A stretch of 64,000 nucleotides of DNA from Pachypanchax playfairii (lineage: Eukaryota > Chordata > Actinopteri > Cyprinodontiformes > Aplocheilidae). The notes under the pieces are model-generated. The model worked only from the letters and a program-made list of their open reading frames with translations. It did not search any database and was not told the DNA's origin. Position numbers and translations under genes: made by a program. Every line of letters begins with the position of its first letter. Position 1 is the stretch's first letter. Of the stretch, positions 40,001 to 52,000 are shown in pieces. The stretch covers positions 257,792-321,791 of the forward strand of contig SSNP01000291.1 of NCBI GenBank assembly GCA_006937955.1. The letters run 5' to 3'.

Positions 40001-43000
40001 AGTCTGCTCTTAAATCACTGTTGTGTAACCAGTTCAGTCTGTTGTCCAGGTGAACACCTTGCCACCGTCCTCCTGCACCGTCCCAGCTCGTTATAAGTAA
40101 GTAGCAAGTTCCAACAAAGATCCAACCAGATATGCCGGTGACTCCACCAAGTCCCAGGCCTCGAACTGTCACAACTCTCTGAGCATGTCAGATGCAGCTA
40201 CACATTAGAAGATCATGCTGCGATAGCACATGGACATCACATGATATGTATGAAAAGAGAATCGTCAGTCCTGCCAAGGCAAGCTGGTGCATGTGGGCCC
40301 CACACCATGAACATGCCATCCCCATGCCCCACAGTAAACACCTGCATAAGAATCCATTTTCAATACATTTATTTTGCTCTACATTTGTACTAGTCTTACC
40401 TTTTGGACAAGGAACTGGCTAAAACCCAAAACCAGAAAGCAGTAAGTTCCAAAACAGTATCCATGTTTGCCTACTGACTCAGTATATTCATATGAAAACA
40501 ACTGTAGAGATAAAACAAGACCATCTTGTGAAAGAATCATAAAAAGTGAAGACAACCAGTCAACATGTCGACATTCAGTCTTATAAATATTTGAGGAATG
40601 TGAAAGTCTGCTGTTCACTGCCTCGCAGGTGTAGAGGGAGAATAAGGTGGAGGCTGAGAGGGAAATAAAATAAATACAAGAAATAAAATGGTAATGTCTG
40701 ATTTTGTAATCTATAACAAGACATTGTTAGTTTAAAAATTATTTCTGTTAAACTGACCCATAAATTCTTTGAGTACATTTAGTGAAAGACATTCAGCTCA
40801 AACGGACACATTCATGCTGCAGTCGGTTTCTCTAAGACCTTCTCTAACACACTCACATAAGGTAGAAACAATAACAGACAAACTATCACAGCAAATAATT
40901 AGTGTGAAACATTCTGGGGATCATTTGCAGCCAAGTTAAAGTAGAATTTGTTATTACAATAAAAAAGGTTTTAAAAATCTGGGCCGAGGACTAGATTTCT
41001 TATTTACTTTTACTCTGTTTTCCACATAAAAAAAAAAAAAAAAAGAGTCGCCAGAGATGCCAACACAAAGGCAACAAGAGATCAGTGCAGGGATACGGGA
41101 GTGACAGCAGTGAGGGAATTAGTGATGTGATGACTGTCAACACACCATCACCCAGGCAGTATAGTTACAAGGCTCACGTTGTTTAGTCTGGACTTATTAG
41201 ATTTCTGAACATCGAGTAGAATGGTTTGTAAAACGCCCCGAGCTGTCACTCACACAGGGATAAGACTCTGAGAAGCATGCGTCTGATCTGTCTTGTGTGT
41301 TAATATTCACATGATAATCTTTGTCAAAACAAGTATAGAACTGAATTTGTAGCAGAGCACCAATTTATTTAGTTTCATTCTGACACATAACAAATAAATA
41401 AAAACAATAAGCACACGGCCCATTGTGTTTATTTCAGGCACTCAAATTGTGCAAAGAGAAACAAAGCAAAGACTTTTTTGACAGTTCCTACCTTTGGGTC
41501 GGCAGTCAGGAGCTTAAAGGCCTCATACACCTGCCTCTCTTTGACTCCACCCCCAAGGTCCAGGAAATTAGCTGGCTTTCCTCCATGAAGGTCAATAATG
41601 TCACACGTCGCCATGGCTAAACCGGCTCCATTCACTGTTTAAAAGAAACCCCCAGATCCACAGTGTCGTGATAAGAACATGAAAACAGCTGGATTTTTTA
41701 AAGCTAAACACATTTTCTCCTGCCAGAAAAAGATTTTGTCACTGGGTGAGAGGCGGAGTTACACTCTGAGACAAACAACTAACACCTAGGGCCAATTTAG
41801 AATCAAATAAACCTAACATGCATGTTGTTTTAATGTGGGACTGAACCAGAGTACCTGGGGTAAAACTTACCCATACAAGGTGAAAACATGCAAACTCAAC
41901 ACAGAAAGGAAGTCAAATCCATGACCTTCCAGCTGCAAGGCAACAGTACTACTAACTGCAGCACTGTGCAGCCCCTTACAGAGGATACGATCTAAGGGAC
42001 GACCTCCTATGAGGGACTGTGTGGCTGCAAACCTTGGCTTCATGTTTTCCTCTAGGTAAAGGTCTAACTCCATGGAATGAAAGTGTGACGGCAGCAAAGT
42101 TTAGTTCCTTAAAACATGTCTGTACATAACAAACAGCTGACGAAACTGTCACTCTTCAGAATAAAATCTACTCAACAGGAAAACTAAAGTGAAAGAGCAA
42201 ATCCTTTCTTTGAAATAACTCATTTATTAAACGTCAGAGCAAGAAGATTTGATAAAAGGAAGTTCTACTATGCTTTTTGTATACTGTATCATTTAGCTAA
42301 CTGCCAGCAACACTACCCTGCTGGGTTGTACGTCTTACTTCATTTGGTTTAGCCGAGCTGAACTTGTGTCCTGGCAAGCTCCCCGACTGGGGTCTCGATA
42401 AAAGGGAAATTTGCTTTAACAGCTGTCACTTTGGTGGCTTACAGGGCTCTCAAAGAAGCTGCGGGGTCTTAAAAGCTGTTGTTACTTTAAGAGAGTGGGA
42501 GCTGCGCATGCAGAATCAGCTTTGAGTGTGTGTTCGGATGGGGAGTTGTTGTAACAGACATCTAATGTGTTTATGAGGCTATGGGGTAAGGAGCGAGAGC
42601 ACCTGTTAGTGCCGCTGTACACTGTAAAAGCTTTGATTTATGACAAGAGAGGAGCCCTTTAATGAGAATGCTAACAATCTGGCTCACTAGAGACTTTCTG
42701 GGTGGATTATAGCTAATTAGAATGCATTGGTTATGGCAGCATTCGTTCCAGAGTCTTCAGCAAGCTGCTTGTAATGTTGACTGGAGAAAAACCCGAGCAG
42801 CCTTTAGTTTGTTTAAGTTTTAACAGTGTCAGAGCTTTTACTTAGGAGATTTAAGAGGGTCATTAAACCTTTATACCAGGACATGTCGGCCTTAGTTGGA
42901 GGGTTCATTCTTTATTTTGTTGGTGTATGTGCATCCAGGTTAGAGAGTTTGGTCAGAGGTTTGTTCTCGTACCAAAGCAGGCGATGTTTCCATCCATTCC

Positions 43001-46000
43001 AATATATTTGAGGTCCCACTTGGCTGCCTCCATCTCTGTGGGGTCGCTCTCAGACATGTCGTCCATGGCAAACACGGCTTTCTGACGGAACGCAGCGTTG
43101 TCGTCAAAGTTGATCTTAGCATCAAAGCAAACCACTAGGAGAAATACGTGGGTAAAATGGGAAACGGCAGCAGAGTTAGTAACATCAAAAACAGAGATGG
43201 AGGTTAAAAGATACTGAGATGAAGAAAACCAAAAGTCTTATTTAGGTTAAAAACTAACTTCAAATGTTTATTTTAGACAAGATGAATATTTTATAATTAA
43301 TCTCTAACTTACTTTATATAAAAAAAGAAAAAAACTTGAAACTGGAAAAAAAAGGAAAGGATAAATAAGTAAAGAATTTTAAATATTTATAATTAATAAA
43401 AGTTTCATTTATAAGATTCTATTGAACAAATTGGGCATTTTTTGGAATATTTCAACAAACTACACCTCTTTGTCTTTATGTCCAAAATTTGAATAGTATG
43501 TATGTAATAAGGCCAAAATGACTGAAAGTACCACAATAAACCATAAAGAATTTACATGTTGTGTTTTCTTTTCTTAATACAGACATGTCTTAGTTGTATC
43601 TCTAAAAACTGTGAAATAAAAAAAGAGCAACCCCGACACTTACGACTGTGAATATCACAACATCTGTTCACTGTAAACTCTCCACTCAGTTGGTTGTAAC
43701 TGTTTATCAACTACCAAAATCTAAATGTGGGTTTTGTTTTGTGAAGAATTTTCAGTTTGTTCTGAATTCAAAAACCTACTCATAGTGACTTTAATCTTCA
43801 TGCTGATGTGAACGTGCAAGTGAGGCAGATTACATATAAGATTTTCTTCCTTCTGCCTCTTTTCATTTAATGGATTGCAAAATGTATTGTATTTAATTGT
43901 AATCAACAGTTTTGTTGTTGTTGTTTTTTATTGAATGAAATACATTTTTATAAAAAAGAAAACACGCAGTTCCAGAAGTTCAAAACGTTCTTTGTTTACT
44001 TGAAGTCTTTAATCTTAGACGACACGTTTGCAAGCTCACTCACATTAAGGGAAATATTTTAAATCGGGTCAACTAAATTCAGATTAATTCTACTGTATCT
44101 AAAAGTCATAAATAATTTTGTATATTGTATATTTTCTGTATATTTTCATATTTTTGTCAGTGACTTCTGTCCAACAAAATACCACTTATATAATAAAAAG
44201 ACAAAGTTAACAATAATAAAGTGCTTTTTCCCCACAGACTTATCAAATCACATTGGGTTGCTGCAAGTATGAAATATGTTATAAAAATAAATGAAGTTAG
44301 ATTTCATTTGATCTTTTCATATCACAAGATTTATTACAGGTGTGCTAATACCTTCATTTTTGGGATACAATCATTGTTTTAAACTGCAGAAACTACCCGT
44401 TTAGAAAAGCAACCAAAAGAATAAACTGGTATTTAACTTTATTTCATTGTGCAAAATAAGGCTGAAAACCTTTAATGCACTGCAACTTTTTACAGTTTAT
44501 AACCGGCAGTTTTACACTGACTGCGTTTACATGCAGCCATTAACCTGTTCAAACCGGGATATTAGCAATAACCCAGTTACGCTCGGCCATGTAAACACTG
44601 GCAAAAACCCGAATATGCTCCTAACCTGGTTATTAAACCTGGGGTAATCCTTTTCTAATCCGAGTATTTGGTCATGTGAACATGTATCGGCAGATCCCCA
44701 TCAAAAGGAACATTAATTTGAGTTTTGCACATGTTCTACAGCATACAAAAACCTCACGTGCAGGAAGTAGAGGTAAACATGGTGGGATGCAGCACAGCAG
44801 CACACTTTTGAAGCGAGAAGGAAACCAATTTATTTATTAGTGCGGTGAAAGTTGTGAATATAATTAATTTTGTTGACAGCACAAAGTACCGAGATCGTGA
44901 GATTAACAAGGTGACCAAAAAGTTATGGAACTGATGCATATTGCGTCTTAAAGTTATCAGTACGTCCAGCCTCTAAGCGTGCTCCATGTATACAGGAGTA
45001 ACTCTGTCTGCTCACGCATGTAAATGGGTTATTCTGAATGATTCAGAAACCTGAATTGTGACATTAACCCGACTATTACCTGACAATCGACAGCATGTAA
45101 ACGTTCACCATTTGTTTCCTGTTTCCCTTTCTAAAAAGAAGGACGTAATAAGCTTCATCTTTAGCAGGACGATATCCAGGTGGTGTCACAATTTGGTTAA
45201 AAAAATAAAAAAGGAAAAAGTTGTGAGTCAATACTTTTTCAAAATATTTCTTTCATTTACAAAAATAAAAGCTCAGACTGTAGAGCCATTTATGTAATGT
45301 CATGGTATGAACCATGCTACTATCTCCACAGTGTTTCTAATAAACGACACAACGCAACGTTGTAATGAAAAAAAGAAATGTGAGAATATGCCTCCTGAGT
45401 GACACAAAGACAAAGAGAGATGTAAATAAAAACCCATTTACAGACAGACATGACATGCAGCAGATAGACTCTCCTGGGACAGACACAGACATACTGTCTC
45501 CTTAAGGTAAAGTCGGTTTCTTCACAACACACTTCCTCTTGTTTTTGTTTTGAAATATCTATTATTACAGCTTATCTACAAAATGAATTCAGCTATTACC
45601 AAACAACACACAAAAAAACCAAACAAATTTCTTCCCCTTTGAGAAAATCTACTTTTTGATACATGTTTGTTGAATGCGTGCAAGGAAAATAGCTGCACTC
45701 CCAGGTGACTTGTGAACAAATTGAGCCATACTCCAAGTTGAGATTCATGAGAAGTCTGCGCACAAAGCTAGCTTAAATCACAGCCTTCCTGCTAGAAAAA
45801 AAACAGAAAACGCATTCTCGCCTCTATAAATTCAGCTTTTTGTTAAAAGGATCATTTTCCTCATAAATATTTAAAAAGACAAGAAGCTATTTTGAAAGAG
45901 ACTAAATCACATTAAAGAAGTGAGAAATCTTCAGTCTCGGCAAGACACAAGGCAGTCGATAGCTGCCTAGCGTCAAAGACAAGACAATAGCTCTTTTTTC

Positions 46001-49000
46001 TTTTATACATATTTCTTTGAGAAAACCACCTGAATGAAAAGGTTCAACACAAGTTCAGCAAAGCAGGAGATGGAATGATTAATATTTGATGGTGATGTCC
46101 ACCGTTTCCATCACCAGAATGATGAGAACTTTGAATGTAAGTCTTTAATCTGTTACATTGTGTACAACTTATTGTAGTAAAGAACAAGGAATTTTTGAAT
46201 CATCTTTTTTTTTTTTTTTAAATTGGGACACAAATTTGGGGAAAATGCAGAGACATCTCAGACTTTAGAGAAATGAATACAATATTTACATTTTTATTAA
46301 TGTATACTTTAAGAAGGCTCAAATGATGGTACTTTAATGTACTACATACACTAAATTAAAGTACAGACACTTTTTAGAACCAAATGCCACACTGATTTAA
46401 AAACCTTATAAATTTGTGTTAAATTTGTCAATTCATTTATGCATTTTTTTAAACTATGTGACTACAAAGGAATATTTCTAAGAATGATAACTGTAAAATC
46501 TGTGAGACTGAATGTAAAGTAATCCCTTTCTAATTTGTGTAATTTCATTGGTTTAGATTTATGAGTATTACAAATATGTATATTGTTATTATGCATCTGA
46601 GTAATATTAGATTAATTTCACCTGATAGATCTTTAGACTGCTGAAGAATGGACCTCACTTACAAAGTATGCTTTAGAAAAGCTGTTTTATGTTTTATAGA
46701 GGAATAATAAAGAGTCTTTTGTGAGGCAATCATATGTCACCTTAGGTTTAATGGTCTTAAACACCTGATTCAGGACAGTTTGTTAAGATAATGCATGATT
46801 CTGAGGATAGATTTGGGATTTTCCATATGTTGGTGACATTAAAAACACTAATGCACAGAAAATCTTAAGTAATTGATTTCAAAAGGAGTGTTCATGGACT
46901 TAAATATTAACATGACTGTATTTATGTCAATTTTTCTCATTGACTTGAAGTAGGGCTGGGTGATATGACCAAAATTTCATATCCCGATATAATAAAATTT
47001 CTATCCCAATAACGATATGAATCATGATTTAAGAACTTAACGTTAAACACCAGCTGAGTTTCAAATCTTGGTCGATAAAGTGTCTCACATAATGGATGTG
47101 TTGTTCAGCTCAACCACATACTATCTGTTGTTGTAGCATAAGACATTCCCTTATGAATCATTGCCTCTACTTTGGTTCGACATGTACTATATAGATCAGG
47201 TAACCCAACTGCTTCTGGCATTTCATATCTTGGATCAGGTGTTCATACCGACTCACAAAAACCCACATTTCTCAACCATGTAGATTGGAACCAGATCTTT
47301 GCAGGTGTGATTTGCACCTGCAGCAGTGATCTCCTTCCATCTGCGGAAGCTATGGCTGTATGGTGTGCCTGTTGCATTGTCTGGAGTTTGTTATGACCCA
47401 ACACCATCACTCATTCCTGAAACTCTCACAGCCAAATTTTTGCCAAGACATTTTTAGAAAGTAAAATACTACAAAATGGTGGTGTCTAGTGTCTTGCTTC
47501 AGACTCCTACAGCTCGAAGCACGTGTGTTTAACCTGAAGGGGCAGCGTGGACACACCGTAACATTGTTACATCACAATGTTACAGTCAGTTGTTTTCCAG
47601 GAGAGAGTGGAGCAGCTGCTTGGAGGATGCAGGAAGATTACTGAGAACTGTGTGTATTAAGCCATTTGGCTTGATATAGGACCTATAAAATTCAAACTCC
47701 TCAGTGTGGGTTGGTTGGTCATCTTGTTGAGAATTAACATCCATCCATTACCATATTCCTCTGTTTGTTTATGTGTTGCTGCGTGCACAGGCGTGCAAGG
47801 TGTAGCTTGAAGCAAAATGTTGTGCTTAAACGTGGTGTGAACGATATAGCTTCATATGAAACGACAGACATTTTCTATCATCCAGAAGATATACATCGTA
47901 ATACCCCCCAGCCCTAACTTGAAGTGCTTTTACACTATATGTCAAAATTCTGATGGTACTATTACTATGCTTTAAAAATGCACACAAGGCATCCAGGAAA
48001 AAAAGATGATGTCCTGTTTCAAAGTCCTGTTTTTGAACATATAGATTGAAATTGTTTCATCAGAAAGTCTTTTTACACTCCACTGATTGGTTGAGGAAGA
48101 GCAAATAAATACAAAATGTCAGAACTACTCTCAGCTCTGTGCTGTGAAATAGCTTTTGTCAAGTTGCAAGGAGGGGGTCTAAATGCTACAAAAAACAGAA
48201 AGAAAATGACAAAATAAAAAAGCACTACAATAAAACACGTTGACATGGTGAGGACTTGTTGCACGTTGTAAAACTTTGTGAATTACATGATCCAGAGGTC
48301 GTGTAGCTCTGCACCCACACAAGCACTAATGAGAGGTTTAAAGTGAGAAATGGATGCTAACAGCTGTTCCTCCAGACACTGCTATTGTTCTTGAAATACA
48401 AAAAACGTTTTAATCAGTGTAATACAGCTGTTACATAAAACTGTTATTGTATTTTGTACCAGAGAATCAGTTTAATCAATGACTTAATGTCTCTGTGCAG
48501 AGCTTAAATGATACTAAACTATATAACTTTAAATCACTTTCAGTATAGTTTCTAGTGATGCACAGCAGATAAATTAATTTAAACGCAGAAATTAAAAGTA
48601 GGAAGCAAAAGATTATTGTTTAAAGATTGTTGAAGTAAGAATTAGGCATGAATTGAATCTTTAGTAAAAGGATGAAATTTCTAATTAGCTAATGCTAATG
48701 TGAGTGGACTGTTATTGTAAAAGGCTAGTCAGTGAATTCAGAAATTGTAACCTTTTAATTTGCTCTAATCTCCCTTTGATCCTTTCAAAAGGACCTATGC
48801 ATTGGGAATAAGAGATGTTTCCAACTAGAGGATTCACAGAGACTGTTCTTTTATTACAGATGAAAGTGACTTTAAATTAAATTTAAATATAAGAGTCAAT
48901 GAGTTTCTAAAGGGCAAGAACTAAATTAGAATTTTTCTGTCTCTTATAGACAATTTTATTAACCTGGCTTTTGATTTATTTAAGAAAAAAAATGCTAAAA

Positions 49001-52000
49001 TAAAACAAGATTTACTTAAAACACTGATTGTGTTTAAGGTCTGACACAGTTAAAGATTTAACTTTCAGCATTTCAGGAACATACAGTATAAATACATTGT
49101 TTTAATAATAAGAGATATACTGATAATATTTTATTTCATACTAGAGAATTCCTAAACGGTTATTATTTTATCAAGCTTGAAGGTATCAGAAGTTACTGAT
49201 GAGGAATTTGTTATTCATCCTTACTTTTACATGAAAATGGTAAAATCACTATCAAAAACAAAATACGGACAAACATCAACAGGCTGTGAATATGAAAAAT
49301 TTAGCTCCATAAAGCTATTTGTGTTTTGATCCAGACAAAGTCACACTGACAGGAGGCCGATGTCACCGTGTTGCAATTACGGTACATTTACCAGCTCAGA
49401 CCTAAAAAATAAAACGTCTGTCTGTTAATCAGTGTTTAAAAGGTTGGTTGTTTCCATGGTTTGAATTATGGAGGGAACGAGAGAATTTGCCACCTATAAT
49501 TAAAGATGGGATATGTAATATTTTTATAAAAAACTATTTTTAACAAAATAAAACCTCCACGGGGTGTTTAGAGGGTTGTAGAATGAAAATACAGCATTTC
49601 CTTGAAAAATTATATTTGAAGTAAAATATTATAAAATGTTAATTTTTGTGGGCACAACATTGTCATTTTGTTTACATCTACCAGCCAATAACTGGCAGAG
49701 CAGCGGGTACCATTTTGGGTTGTCTAATACCGTAAATAATCCAGCACAGTGAGGCTGGTACTGTGGAGTCTGCAGGTCAAGCAGCAGGAAGCACCGGGGA
49801 CATGTGGTGATTATATACCTTGTTTACTTGCCATAGTTGATTCCTCTGGGGTTTCTCATGTGACCAGCAAGTTCTGTGTGGAAACGTTTTTACTAGCAGC
49901 TATTAGCAGGTAGCAAACACGTAGCTACATGTTGGTGAAGTAGATGAATGCTTCGGGCCACTTTATGGACTGGAAGACACACCGAGAAGAATTTTTTTGC
50001 TTTTTTTATTTTATTGGATAAGTGAGGCGTGCAGGATGGTGTGTGAGGAGGACAGAGGATCTTGAGCGGGACTGCAGAAAGTTTTGGTTTGCTCTAGAAG
50101 AGCCGTGGTGCAACTATGAACACTTTGTCACAGACTGAATCGATGACTGAGCTTCAAACAGGTAGGAGCTGCTTTTATCAGAGTCAGTGTGTGATCAGCG
50201 GGGCTGGAGAGCATGATTAGTTAACTGAACTCATGATATTTTAGTCTCCTGCTCAGATCGGGGATCTTTTGCGGTGCACGCAATTTTGCGCTCCTTATTT
50301 GGAATGTTGATAAATTAGGCCCTATGTTTGTGTTCTTAATCACAATGGACACAAATTCTTGAACAAAACCTATTTTTGTAACACTGTGTTAATGTATAGA
50401 TTAAAAAGGCAAACCTGGGTGTAAAATACTAGACAGTAAAAGCAATGTGTGAAATTGTCTGCAGTTATACACTTGGATAATTGGCTCAGTGTTGGATTTG
50501 CCAAAATGTGGATGCATGAAAACTGTTACTAATGAAGAAACATCCGTGTGCTAGCTGTCCTGACTTCATTCAGCAAGAGCCCACAGCGTAGCACTCGCCG
50601 CATGTCACTGGAGAGTGGCATTAGTTGAACATCCCTTCGGCGGATATTAGCTACTCACAAATGGCACCCTAACAAACTCAAGCTACTGCAGCATCTCAAC
50701 GAGGATGACCCAGAGCGACGCACAGAATTTGCAGAATGGGCGAAACAAAAATTAGAACAGGACCCTCAGTTCACGCAGAAGATTTTGTTCAGTGATGAGG
50801 CAAACTTTTATGTGAATGGTGAAGTTAACAAACAAAACCACCGCTATTGGTCTAACACTAACCCACATTGGATAGATCCCTCCAAGACTGATGGAACAAA
50901 AAAAGTGATGGTATGGTGTGGTATATGGGGTACAAAGATAGTGGGGCTATCCTTCATCAATGGAAACCTCAAGTCCACTGGATATTTGAAATCGCTACAT
51001 GATGATGTGTTTCCCTCTTTATGCACTGAAGCTGGCACGTTCCCTGAGTTTTTCCAGCAAGATGGTGCACCACCACATTATGGGTGTCAGGTCCGAGCAT
51101 TCATAGATGAACAGTTTCCTGGAAAGTGGATTGGTCGTCGTGGGCCATTTGAATGGCCCCCAAGGTCTCCTGATCTGACCCCCCTTAGACTTTTATCTTT
51201 GGGGTCATCTGAAGGTAATTGTCTATGGTGTGAAGATACGAGATGTGTAGTACCTGAAACTACGAATACAGGAAGCCTGTGCTGGCATTCCTCCTGCGGT
51301 GTTGCTATCAGTGTGTGAAGAGTGGGAGAAGAGGGTCGCATTGACAATCCAACACAATGGGCAGCACATTGAACACATTTTATAAGAGGTCAGAAACTTG
51401 TAAATAACTCATTAAAGAATAAAGTTATGTTAAAACCAAGCACACCATTGTTTTTCTTGTGAAATTATCAATAAGTTTGATGTGTCACATGACCCTCTTC
51501 CTATAAAAAAAAACAAAAGTTAGATCCAAGATGGCCGACTTCAAAATGGCCACCATGGTCACCACCCATCTTGAAAAGTTTGCCCCCTCACATATTGTTA
51601 TATATTTTATTAAGGTGTATCCATATAAATGGCCCACCCTGTAGAATCACAGCTTTTTACTACCTTCTAACCAGTCTGTTGCTTTTAGTGAAAGGTCATG
51701 AGTTACTCTTTGTTATCATGGTGTGTACCACACTGAACATGGACCATAGAAAGCTCAGGATTGAGTCGGCTTAGATGATTAGGTATACAACTACTGACAA
51801 GCATGTTAAAGGTAAAAGCGATGAGAGCGTCACTAAGCAGCTTGATGTTTCTGGAACTACAGTTGCATGTTATTCAGAAGAAGGTCCACAAGACTGTAGT
51901 GACCTCCCTGAACGTCAACGACAAACGTAAATCTATAAGAAATTGAGAAGGCTGATAATAACAGAATAACAGGAGCCCCAACAACTTTCTAAAAGATAAC

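Larger units (their letters stand above)
758..41491 (-). other. 40.7-kb SUCLG2 intron loaded with mobile elements
   Basis: This single intron separates the exons encoding ...LLTADPK and VEAILV... . Its recognisable contents are listed separately. Stretches in which I recognise no gene or clear repeat: 758-5296, 5888-6951, 8688-9785, 10403-13654, 13831-16799, 17521-19384, 20977-23137, 26155-27934, 29997-32792, 33996-35177, 35451-36237 and 40173-41491. Short simple repeats occur throughout, for example GT-rich DNA near 1250 and a TA run near 22129-22144. A few AT-rich stretches with homeodomain-like core sites look non-repetitive (see findings). Confidence 0.85.
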
